Source: JAMZMI01 sp039970095 (lineage in GTDB: Bacteria > Bacteroidota > Bacteroidia > Cytophagales > Cyclobacteriaceae). Taken from it: a DNA stretch of 64,000 bases. The stretch lies in contig JBDVMP010000082.1 in assembly GCA_039970095.1 (NCBI GenBank), forward strand, positions 62,001 through 126,000. Reading direction: 5' to 3'. The translations under genes and the position numbers were made by a program. Positions within the stretch are counted from its first letter, which is position 1, and each line of letters starts with the position of its first letter. This document shows, one piece after another, positions 43,936 through 51,152 of this stretch. Under the pieces are notes generated by a model. The model was not told where the DNA came from and made no database searches. It was given only the letters and a program-made list of their open reading frames with translations.

Positions 43936-44109
43936 ATGCCCTGAAACGACAAAACGGGACATCCCTCCTGGCGCTACGTGAAACACGTAAGCGTATTCCC
44001 TATTTATCTAATGATAAAACCCAAAATTCACTTTGCGTTTTACCCTCTAACACAGCAACCCTCATTTTCTGAGCTTTGTATCATAATTAATAACCAAACA
44101 AACAAGAAA

Positions 44110-44559
44110 ATGAAAAAACTACTACTAATTATAGCAATCCTAGTGTCTGCAAGTGCACTTCGAGCTCAAGGGCCAACCATAAAATCATATGTAGAGCTCA
44201 CTCACATTGGCAACAAATATGGCACGGCCATCGGATACTCATTTAAGAATAAAATGGAGCTTGGTGGGTTTCATCAGGAAGCTCCTGCATTTATGAACGA
44301 CATGGAAAGCATGCCAAGAGTATATGAACGTAACTTCTCAGGAGCTTACTTCAACTTTCCAGTAAAACGTTATGAAAAAAGCGGGTTTGACCTGAACATA
44401 CGTGCAGGTGCAATCAACGGTGAATACTTCTGTATCACTCCTACAGCACAGGGCTATTTCAATCCCGCAAAACTGATCAAACTAGGCGCAGGCGTTGGTA
44501 TTAAGGCTTTCCGTCCTACATTTCAAGCTTCCATTTCACTTAACCTTACAGGGTCATGA
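44110..44559 (+). CDS. Small exported protein of unknown function
   Basis: The ATG at 44110 opens a signal peptide (MKKLLLIIAILVSASALRAQ), giving 149 residues; the frame continues upstream without a plausible start. The mature part alternates aromatic and glycine-rich strands (G-T-A-I-G-Y-S-F, F-S-G-A-Y-F-N-F-P, K-L-G-A-G-V-G-I-K-A-F-R-P-T-F-Q-A-S-I-S-L-N-L), like a small outer-membrane barrel or a piece of one. I do not recognise the family. Its stop overlaps the start of the next small gene (ATGA). Confidence 0.7.
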   Translation: MKKLLLIIAILVSASALRAQGPTIKSYVELTHIGNKYGTAIGYSFKNKMELGGFHQEAPAFMNDMESMPRVYERNFSGAYFNFPVKRYEKSGFDLNIRAGAINGEYFCITPTAQGYFNPAKLIKLGAGVGIKAFRPTFQASISLNLTGS

Positions 44560-44726
44560 TTAGATTGATAAAATCACTGGAGCAAAGACACCTGGTCTTC
44601 ATCCTATTCATTGGCCTACTCATTTTTGCCTACCAGCAAGACAAAAAGATGGACAAAACTTATTCTCTCATTAACAAAGTCAGTTTTTTTTACAGCGAAA
44701 AAACCACTCAACCAGTTACTCCTTAA
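44556..44726 (+). CDS. 56-residue single-span membrane protein
   Basis: A short frame from ATG at 44556 to TAA at 44724 encodes M-I-R-L-I-K-S-L-E-Q-R-H, a hydrophobic helix (L-V-F-I-L-F-I-G-L-L-I-F-A-Y) and a polar tail ending T-Q-P-V-T-P. The ATGA overlap with the exported protein before it and the one-span layout support translation. No function can be assigned; the two may form a small envelope unit. Confidence 0.55.
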   Translation: MIRLIKSLEQRHLVFILFIGLLIFAYQQDKKMDKTYSLINKVSFFYSEKTTQPVTP

Positions 44727-44776
44727 AAACATCCTATAGACAGGATAAATCAACTACTCATTAAGAACAAACCACT

Positions 44777-45190
44777 ATGAACAATTCAACACATAACACT
44801 ACAAGTTACTTACATCCGGCCCCTGTGGCAAAGGCACCAATCAGCCGTCCCCCCCTCAAGATCAGATACGTTGAAAATCACAACTTCATCCTGATCAAAG
44901 GCTGGTCGCTGGCCCAGGAAAATGTGAAACGTTATCAATATTTATTAGAAAACATTAGATATCACCTCGACGAACATGATACCTTAACGATCCATTTTGC
45001 TTACCAACTTTTCAATGCCACAACGGCCAAATTCCTTTTCAACACTATTAAATTGTTCAATAAGGCACTGATAAAAGGGAAAAACGTAAAGTGTATATGG
45101 TATGTAAAAGAAGATGATAACGAAATGTTTGAGACAGGTATAGACTTACGTGCTATGTGTGACTTCCAATTCAAAATATCACTTTACTGA
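44777..45190 (+). CDS. SiaC-like (DUF1987) regulatory phosphoprotein
   Basis: After about 25 proline-rich residues the 137-residue protein has the SiaC/DUF1987 fold: G-W-S-L-A-Q-E-N near 42, L-T-I-H-F-A-Y-Q-L-F-N-A-T-T-A-K-F-L near 70-87, and V-K-C-I-W-Y-V-K-E-D-D-N-E-M-F-E-T-G near 103-121. In Pseudomonas SiaC is phosphorylated on a threonine by SiaB, dephosphorylated by SiaA, and controls a diguanylate cyclase. Thr82/Thr83 are candidate sites by position only. No SiaA, SiaB or GGDEF gene is visible in this window, so the partners must be elsewhere. Confidence 0.72.
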   Translation: MNNSTHNTTSYLHPAPVAKAPISRPPLKIRYVENHNFILIKGWSLAQENVKRYQYLLENIRYHLDEHDTLTIHFAYQLFNATTAKFLFNTIKLFNKALIKGKNVKCIWYVKEDDNEMFETGIDLRAMCDFQFKISLY

Positions 45191-45194
45191 TACT

Positions 45195-45229
45195 AAACGA
45201 GCCATTGAGCATTTATACTTGCTCCGTTT
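45195..45229. terminator. Shared terminator between convergent genes
   Basis: AAACGAGC pairs with GCTCCGTTT (one bulged C) around an 18-base loop, in the 37 bases between two convergent stop codons. The position supports a shared terminator; the stem is of moderate strength. Confidence 0.5.
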
Positions 45230-46661
45230 AAAACTCAATCACCTCGATCTTAGAGCGGTCAGCTTGAGGAATGACAGACCCAAGCGGTGAGTTTAAGTAA
45301 GTAGGGTCACAAAAAGTAAACGTATATCCCTTATAGCTGATAGTCTCCCCAAAGGTGGGAGACGGCAACCGAACGGCAAGTGCCACATGCTGAGGGAAAG
45401 AAACAACTACCACGGGTACATCCGTGAATGTTCTGATCAGGTAATTGAGAAGCACCACCCTATCATCACAGTCGGCAAAGTCATAAAACAACACTTCTTC
45501 CGGGTACATTACCTTTTCTTTTCCGAATTGGATTTTATCTGATTGATAGTCTATCGCCTTCTGAACAAACTCAAGTAGAAACTGAACTTTTTCTACTTCT
45601 GACTTTCCGCTCATGTGCTCATCAAACGACTTTTCCACAGATTTTTTCATCAGGTCAGATGAGGACGAAGTGAGGTAGTAGCGCAGGTCACACTGAGGGA
45701 AGCTCCCAAGCAATTTCACCATGTTTTGGTTGTAATAAATATCAAGGGACACATTCTTTCCTGACTTTTGAAGATAATTAAAGTTCTTTTTAACAGGATC
45801 GAGAGGCAGCTTGATCTCAGATGAGAGTGAGAAATCAAACAGATTTGACTCGTCGCTAGTCTCAGACTGAAATGATTCAAATTGCCCTGGCTCGTCGCTC
45901 AGCACGTAGTAGTTGACTCCTGACAAACTGTAAAACCTTTTCCCGTAGATTTTGCCATAGCAGCCAATGACCAGCACAGGGCTCTTGTTTATAAGCCCCA
46001 CTCGTGCCACATAACCTGACTTTTGAAGCAGAAACCATTGATATACTGGCCTATGCGCATCTGAAATATTGAGCTGATCTAAAAAAGACTCAGTAAGAAG
46101 TAGATAGCCATAATCTGGCAGATTCATCTCCTGAGCCTTTTCATAGAGCGATTTTACGATATTTTGATAAGGCGACCGGGAAAGGGTCTGCCATGCTTTT
46201 GACAAACCAAACTCATCCGATACAGATAAAGCATTGGCAGCCAAAAACTGAGAAGAATAACGAAGACTGATTGACTCCCCATGAAATTCGTAGCTCTCAG
46301 CCATCTCAAAATCATCATATTCTTCGTCATACTCCAGTTTGGGCTGGTTAAATGACCGCATGAGTTTTGGCCGCTCATCTGGAATGACTTTATGCTGAAC
46401 CTCCATGAGCTCAAGGCTGGACTCTGCCACTGGTTGAGCTTCAGGTTTTGGCACTTCTGTCTTTTTTTCTTCTGGCTGCTCCAGTTGAAGCGATTTCCAA
46501 TTATCGACTATCGATTTGGCAAAGATTGAGTCTCGCTGGCGAACCAACTTATCATAGGCTAGCTCATTGCCCGTTTTGAATTTATTAAACTGGTCGCTAA
46601 AATCCTGAGACAGACACACAGTTGCTCCTGCCAGAAGTAATACAGTCGTCAGGATTCTCAT
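45228..46661 (-). CDS. Exported transglutaminase-like protein
   Basis: The 477-residue protein has a signal peptide (MRILTTVLLLAGATVCLSQD), a charged linker and a C-terminal transglutaminase-like cysteine-peptidase fold. The triad is visible as Cys398 (D-F-A-D-C-D-D-R), His425 (F-P-Q-H-V-A-L-A-V) and Asp452 (F-C-D-P-T-Y). The preceding helix F-V-Q-K-A-I-D-Y-Q and Y-P-E-E-V-L-F match the family pattern. Transglutaminase-like proteins cut or cross-link proteins; a periplasmic maturation role is likely. It is the last gene of the ECF-sigma-led unit, 5 bases after the DUF4384 gene. Confidence 0.75.
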   Translation of the reverse strand: MRILTTVLLLAGATVCLSQDFSDQFNKFKTGNELAYDKLVRQRDSIFAKSIVDNWKSLQLEQPEEKKTEVPKPEAQPVAESSLELMEVQHKVIPDERPKLMRSFNQPKLEYDEEYDDFEMAESYEFHGESISLRYSSQFLAANALSVSDEFGLSKAWQTLSRSPYQNIVKSLYEKAQEMNLPDYGYLLLTESFLDQLNISDAHRPVYQWFLLQKSGYVARVGLINKSPVLVIGCYGKIYGKRFYSLSGVNYYVLSDEPGQFESFQSETSDESNLFDFSLSSEIKLPLDPVKKNFNYLQKSGKNVSLDIYYNQNMVKLLGSFPQCDLRYYLTSSSSDLMKKSVEKSFDEHMSGKSEVEKVQFLLEFVQKAIDYQSDKIQFGKEKVMYPEEVLFYDFADCDDRVVLLNYLIRTFTDVPVVVVSFPQHVALAVRLPSPTFGETISYKGYTFTFCDPTYLNSPLGSVIPQADRSKIEVIEF

Positions 46662-46666
46662 GCCGC

Positions 46667-48169
46667 TTACTTTATAGTGGTCAGAACTATTGTGGACTCA
46701 GCATAAAGCTGCCCTTCTCCACTTGCTGCCTTAAAACCTCTATTCTTTTCCAATACTGCCTTTAAGGGTCCCTTGATACGAAGAAATCCATCAATGTTTT
46801 CAGTTTCCATGGGGGTAAAAGGCTTATCCTGTGCTATGAGTTGGATATATTCCACACCGCAGGGGCATGACGTTTCCCACTGCAGTGGAAGCTTAATAGA
46901 CTGATTGGTTTGCTCAGGAGAAACGTAGAAATTATCAGCAAGCAAAAATTTCTGATCATCGCTCCAAATATTGATTACCCTGAGGTAGGCTGCCCTACTC
47001 ACATTCACATGCAAGCTCAGTAACTCTCCCTCTTTGAAAATAACCGCCTCAGTTCCTTTTTGCGTGGCAATAGTGGCCATCAGCCCTCCGGATGATGCAG
47101 CAGGCTTCATGGCATTATTCTTCTCAAGCAGGTTTTTGTTATTGGCCAGGTTGTATTGCAAACCCAATGCATCAATGGATTCTTTACCGATGGCAATAGA
47201 GCCACCAGCCTTGAGTCTTACCACTTCACCACCATCCACTTCATTGATATTGGCTATGATTTGCACTTTATCTTCGCCGGGCCAATACGTGCCACTCAGT
47301 ACATAACCGCTGTTGTTCATTGATCGGGATACAGACTTAAAACTCGATTCTGCCGACTGAGAAAAAACCTGTCCAAAGTATTCAGAAAATTCCGTAGGGA
47401 TACCCGTACCACGATAGGTAATCAAGCCCAACTGAACCGGTGAATCGACCCCAAATTCCTCCTTTAGTTTATCCACAAGAAAGAAGCTAGCCTCATCCAA
47501 TCCTATTTCATCGTTATTTCTGAGTTTATCCAATTCCTCCAGGGTAAAATCATAGTAGCCTTTCCATGTGTCAGACATCAGCACGGTCTCACTGGAGACA
47601 TCAAGATATTTTAGCATATCCTGATAGCTTTTCACTTGATTTAGCGCCTGCAGTTCTCCCATCAGTAGCTTATACGCTTCTGATTTATCTCCGAGTTTTG
47701 CGCTCCGTTCGAGAGAACTCTTGATCCTGCTCATCTCAGAAGAAAGTTGCCCATAATAGTGCGCCACCAACTTACGTTTTTTCACAAAAGCAAAACCATA
47801 CGCTATTCGCTTGCGCTCATCGATGTAGATTTCCGTTTCCATGCCTGTGGCTTCCAGTGACGATCTGGTCACCGTGGACTTCTGATAACGATCGTCAGCC
47901 TCACCATTGGTGTTGCTCATCTCTGATGTAGCCACACTGTTGATAGAAACAAAAATAGACTCTGAAAGGGCTGTACGGGCAGAACTTTTCAACTTTGCCG
48001 GATACTCGTTGAGATCCTCACCTTTCTGAAAAGTTTGCGACACAAAACCAACATAAAAATCCTTAGAGGGATACTTCTGATCTCTAAGGAGTGGGTTTAC
48101 CCAATCCGGCTGCCCCTGAGCCTGGGCCAGTTCCGGAATGAATAATACAAGACAAAGCAAGAATCTCAT
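46667..48169 (-). CDS. Exported LPP20-like/DUF4384 protein
   Basis: The 500-residue protein has a signal peptide (M-R-F-L-L-C-L-V-L-F-I-P ending A-Q-A-Q). Residues about 20-160 look like an LPP20-type domain (P-D-W-V-N, Y-V-G-F-V-S-Q, A-R-T-A-L-S-E-S-I-F-V-S-I). The C-terminal part (about 370-460; F-K-E-G-E-L-L-S-L-H-V-N-V-S-R-A-A-Y-L-R-V-I, F-Y-V-S-P-E-Q, A-Q-D-K-P-F) resembles DUF4384. DUF4384 is often fused or linked to caspase-like proteases in bacteria, and one is encoded just upstream of this unit. Function is unknown. Confidence 0.65.
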   Translation of the reverse strand: MRFLLCLVLFIPELAQAQGQPDWVNPLLRDQKYPSKDFYVGFVSQTFQKGEDLNEYPAKLKSSARTALSESIFVSINSVATSEMSNTNGEADDRYQKSTVTRSSLEATGMETEIYIDERKRIAYGFAFVKKRKLVAHYYGQLSSEMSRIKSSLERSAKLGDKSEAYKLLMGELQALNQVKSYQDMLKYLDVSSETVLMSDTWKGYYDFTLEELDKLRNNDEIGLDEASFFLVDKLKEEFGVDSPVQLGLITYRGTGIPTEFSEYFGQVFSQSAESSFKSVSRSMNNSGYVLSGTYWPGEDKVQIIANINEVDGGEVVRLKAGGSIAIGKESIDALGLQYNLANNKNLLEKNNAMKPAASSGGLMATIATQKGTEAVIFKEGELLSLHVNVSRAAYLRVINIWSDDQKFLLADNFYVSPEQTNQSIKLPLQWETSCPCGVEYIQLIAQDKPFTPMETENIDGFLRIKGPLKAVLEKNRGFKAASGEGQLYAESTIVLTTIK

Positions 48170-48172
48170 GAA

Positions 48173-48817
48173 TTAAAGACCCAAAAGTTTGTTGAGCTCA
48201 TCTTCATTTTTACCCACTTTATCCTGTAGGCCTTCTTGCAGTATTTCCTTTGCAATTCTTTTAGCCTCTTCGGTATCATACATTACGGTGAATCGATATT
48301 CGAACTTATCGTCCACACGTCTCATCATTTCAATTACCGGCTTAATCCGTCCTATTTTATTTTGGATCAATGTCTTGCTGCTGGACAAGAACTCATCTAC
48401 AGTTTGCATCTCATCCGCTGTGTAACCTGTATTTCCTTTATTGTTAGTTACAAGAGCCGATACTTCCGATTGGATAACTCCCGCCAGCTGCACCCTGGTA
48501 TTGTCCATGGCATTGGCTTGGGCCACACCCTCTGAGCCTGAAATAGCACTTCCTGTAGCGGTAAGATACCTTTGCTCACCGTCATCAGTGAGCATCACCT
48601 GCATTACAAGTGATCTTTCAAACTGATTGGCCAGTGGTAGATTGCCGGGAAGATTTGTGTAGTCCTGCTTTTCCCACTTTTTGGCTTCTTTTCTAGCCTC
48701 CTTTACAGCTTTGTCTCTCTTGATCATTTTCTCTGCCTCTTTGTAGGTAGTTTGAGAAAAAGCTGCGCTCACAATGAGGAGCGTTACGATAGTTGCGGAG
48801 ATTCTTTTCATGTTCAT
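48173..48817 (-). CDS. Exported LPP20-like protein
   Basis: The 214-residue protein begins M-N-M-K-R-I-S-A with a signal peptide ending A-A-F-S-Q; the second Met is an equally possible start. A lysine-rich helical stretch (about 25-52) leads into an LPP20-like region (S-G-S-E-G-V-A-Q-A-N-A-M-D-N-T-R-V-Q-L-A-G-V-I, then F-E-Y-R-F-T-V-M-Y-D). It is co-transcribed with the DUF4384 gene 3 bases downstream, which carries a related N-terminal domain. Role unknown; an envelope assembly factor is possible. Confidence 0.6.
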   Translation of the reverse strand: MNMKRISATIVTLLIVSAAFSQTTYKEAEKMIKRDKAVKEARKEAKKWEKQDYTNLPGNLPLANQFERSLVMQVMLTDDGEQRYLTATGSAISGSEGVAQANAMDNTRVQLAGVIQSEVSALVTNNKGNTGYTADEMQTVDEFLSSSKTLIQNKIGRIKPVIEMMRRVDDKFEYRFTVMYDTEEAKRIAKEILQEGLQDKVGKNEDELNKLLGL

Positions 48818-48926
48818 TCAGATTAAGTCTTCAAATAGTTTCATTGGCGGGATAGTCTCCCATGTAATAATGTGAGTAAGTTTACAATAGTCGTTCCAAA
48901 ACGCATTATATCCTTAATTCTATTTT

Positions 48927-49298
48927 TTATTCTTTGTCAACAGCCGGTTCAATATTTTTTAAAGAGTCGTATGTAGCACTATCACTATAAGCCGGTATCT
49001 CATTCATTTGAAGCTCCGGTGTAACCAAATCAGGACGCATCGATTGCCACCAAAAAAAGGCACCAACAACAGCCGCAGCGATCCCCGATATCCAGAAAAG
49101 GTTTGTATTACGCCCTGCTCCAGATCTCATAGTTCCGTGAATTACATTCAATTTTTCTCTAAACCGTTCTTCTCCTATAAAATTAACAGCCCTTACCATT
49201 TGTTCATAGTCACGGTGTACTCCCTCATCCACTTTGTGAGACGCTCCCTGGTCAAGAGCATCTATCATTTCTTCAATTTCCTTATCAGTCAAGCTCAT
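48927..49298 (-). CDS. Small single-span membrane protein, anti-sigma candidate
   Basis: The 123-residue protein has a charged cytoplasmic N-terminal half (about 1-65; L-T-D-K-E-I-E-E-M-I-D-A-L), one membrane helix (about 67-85; L-F-W-I-S-G-I-A-A-A-V-V-G-A-F-F-W) and a short outer tail. Its start lies inside the 3' end of the ECF sigma gene (14-base overlap), the usual position of an anti-sigma factor. No zinc-binding ZAS motif is seen, so the role rests on context only. Confidence 0.6.
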   Translation of the reverse strand: MSLTDKEIEEMIDALDQGASHKVDEGVHRDYEQMVRAVNFIGEERFREKLNVIHGTMRSGAGRNTNLFWISGIAAAVVGAFFWWQSMRPDLVTPELQMNEIPAYSDSATYDSLKNIEPAVDKE

Positions 49299-49842
49299 AG
49301 CTAATCTTTAATGTCTTTATACCTTCACGCACTCGCTTGATACACCTGTACTTTTGTTCTCTCACAACCTGCCCACTAGCATAGCCCAACACTTCGGCTA
49401 TTTCATCAAAAGATTGTTTACTGAAATAAAACCGCTCCATTATTTCGAGGCAGTTCTTTCCATGATCCTTGAGCATATTTACAATTCTGTTGAGGGTGTC
49501 ATCAGCATCTTTGGATACCAACTCAAAATCGAATGCGTCTATGTATTCCTCCTTATGGGAAATTGTCAACTCTTTCTTTCGACTTAATTTTTTCATCCAT
49601 AGTCTCCAGCTGATTCCGTACAGGTATGTTTTGATCGTACTGGTGAGCTGGAAATCTGGCTTTACTGCATTTTTGTAAAACACCAGCATAGCATCCTGAT
49701 AGATATCCTTTGCGTCCTCCACATCTCCGGAGTTCTTCAGTATCATCTTTTCGATATACGAATAGTTAGATTCATATATTTCAGACAAAGCATTCTGATC
49801 GCCAGAAGCGAGGGCTTTTACAAGGTCGAGTTCGGTATTCAA
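49285..49842 (-). CDS. ECF (sigma-70 family) sigma factor of the LPP20/DUF4384 unit
   Basis: The 185-residue protein contains region 2 (about 20-80; Y-I-E-K-M-I-L-K, A-K-D-I-Y-Q-D-A-M-L-V-F-Y) and region 4 (about 125-175; L-E-I-M-E-R-F-Y-F-S, D-E-I-A-E-V-L-G-Y-A-S-G, V-R-E-Q-K-Y-R-C-I). The upstream 10-mer AAAAGTTAGC at 49863-49872 is shared with the PUL sigma gene. It begins a unit of five minus-strand genes and lies about 170 bases past the caspase-like gene. Confidence 0.93.
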   Translation of the reverse strand: MNTELDLVKALASGDQNALSEIYESNYSYIEKMILKNSGDVEDAKDIYQDAMLVFYKNAVKPDFQLTSTIKTYLYGISWRLWMKKLSRKKELTISHKEEYIDAFDFELVSKDADDTLNRIVNMLKDHGKNCLEIMERFYFSKQSFDEIAEVLGYASGQVVREQKYRCIKRVREGIKTLKISYELD

Positions 49843-49862
49843 GTCAGGTAGAATATTAACTT

Positions 49863-49872
49863 AAAAGTTAGC
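49863..49872. promoter_or_regulatory. 10-mer shared by both ECF sigma upstream regions
   Basis: AAAAGTTAGC (GCTAACTTTT on the minus strand) stands 21-30 bases before the sigma start, and twice in tandem at 24851-24870 before the other ECF gene. I saw no further copy in the window. A promoter -7 element or a shared operator are both possible. Confidence 0.35.
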
Positions 49873-49958
49873 AATAGGGAATTTAAAAATAAATATTTGA
49901 AGAAGCACTTCTATGCTTTCGAAATACCAGAACGAAATTCTGACTAAACTAAAAAACA

Positions 49959-49982
49959 AAATCCTCGCAATTGCGAGGATTT
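49959..49982 (-). terminator. Strong terminator after the caspase-like gene
   Basis: AAATCCTCGCAA/TTGCGAGGATTT is a perfect 24-base palindrome. On the minus strand it is followed by TTTTGTTTTTTAG, so it ends the adhesin/caspase operon 30 bases after its stop and separates it from the ECF unit. Confidence 0.9.
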
Positions 49983-50012
49983 CCTTAGTTGTATATTTTA
50001 AATAAAATACTC

Positions 50013-51152
50013 TTATTCTTTTCTGATAAAGATGAAGTCACCTCCCTCATCTCCAACTTTTTGCATCGTACCGTACTGAGGTATCACGTCGCTATTATTG
50101 ATCACGGCTCTGCGGAAACTACTAAATAGTTCCGCTGAAGGTAAATACTTCTCAGAGTTAGTTTCCAGCCTTTTTGTCAAATACTTGAGAAACTCACTTC
50201 TATCTGGTACCTCAGTCAAAGTACCACTTGTCATGGCCTTCCTACTTGGCAATTCATACAGCTTCTTGATAGCCACTGCCTCGTCTGAGATAAACACACT
50301 CCTGGATTTGAAAATAGAACCTGAGAAACAAGCATCGGCAATCAGTAATGTGTGTTTCGACTTTATCGTTCTCAACTGGTCTGTAAGTGTCGTGTTTCTG
50401 AACCAGTCCGCCGTACTGGTTTTTCGTCCATTGGATGGTATCCAATAACCTGTTTCGGTATCTTTATCCCAGTAGCCATGACCCGCATAGAAGAGAAGTA
50501 AATTATCTTCTTCACCAATCGTCTTTCTGAGCCTATCCAGAGCATCTACTATTTGGCTCCTGGTTGGGTTCTCCAGGTAAGTGATGTTTTCAGGGGCAAA
50601 AGTGTAATACTGCTCAAGCACGTCACCCAATCTCCTCGCATCTGCAATTGGTTTGTCCAAACTTGCAATTTCAGGATCTTGATAATCATTTACACCAATT
50701 AGAAGCGCATAAAAGTCACCATCTGTTGTAATCGTGCTGGTAGCAACAACCGGTGCTGCTGTTTCCACAGCAAACACTTTTCGAGTCACTTCATCCTCAT
50801 TATCAGTTACTATAAACGATATCTCATTTGGCCCTTCTACCAATGGAAGCGTTACTGAAAACGAACCTGTTTCGGTGAGGAATAAATTCTGACCATTCAA
50901 CATTACAGTTTTAATCCCATCAGGATCAGAAACGCGTCCTTCAATGGCGAGTTGATTCGAAACGACCTTTTTAAATCCTCTTGATTTTTCAACTAAATCC
51001 TGAGGGCTGGTGATTACTATTTCAGAGGGGGTGTTGACGCTAAAATCAACATAATATGCCTCGGAAGTAAACTCAGCTGTCTGCGCAAACGAACCAAAAG
51101 CACACAGAAGCGCACTCAGGATCATAGCGGTAATTTTGCGGTTGGCGATCAT
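50013..51152 (-). CDS. Exported caspase-like (peptidase C14) protease
   Basis: The 379-residue protein has a signal peptide (M-I-A-N-R-K-I-T-A-M, then a hydrophobic run ending S-F-A-Q), an Ig-like domain (about 40-130; I-E-G-R-V-S-D-P-D-G-I) and a caspase/metacaspase domain (about 145-375). Catalytic residues are His225 (F-Y-A-G-H-G-Y-W) and Cys275 (I-A-D-A-C-F-S-G); A-L-L-I-G-V-N-D-Y starts the fold. Members cut after Arg/Lys or Asp. Its ATG overlaps the stop of the giant adhesin (ATGA), so the protease is made with it and may process it or another surface protein. A signal peptide places it in the periplasm or beyond, unlike defence-type caspases. Confidence 0.9.
   Translation of the reverse strand: MIANRKITAMILSALLCAFGSFAQTAEFTSEAYYVDFSVNTPSEIVITSPQDLVEKSRGFKKVVSNQLAIEGRVSDPDGIKTVMLNGQNLFLTETGSFSVTLPLVEGPNEISFIVTDNEDEVTRKVFAVETAAPVVATSTITTDGDFYALLIGVNDYQDPEIASLDKPIADARRLGDVLEQYYTFAPENITYLENPTRSQIVDALDRLRKTIGEEDNLLLFYAGHGYWDKDTETGYWIPSNGRKTSTADWFRNTTLTDQLRTIKSKHTLLIADACFSGSIFKSRSVFISDEAVAIKKLYELPSRKAMTSGTLTEVPDRSEFLKYLTKRLETNSEKYLPSAELFSSFRRAVINNSDVIPQYGTMQKVGDEGGDFIFIRKE

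Noticed and set aside
49843..49900. Bacteroidota -33/-7 promoter for the second ECF gene
   Set aside because: TAACTTTT resembles the -7 element TAnnTTTG, but no convincing -33 box is at the right spacing.
50013..51152. Caspase-like gene as part of an anti-phage defence system
   Set aside because: It has a signal peptide and an Ig-like domain and is coupled to an adhesin; defence caspases are cytoplasmic and have sensor partners that are missing here.
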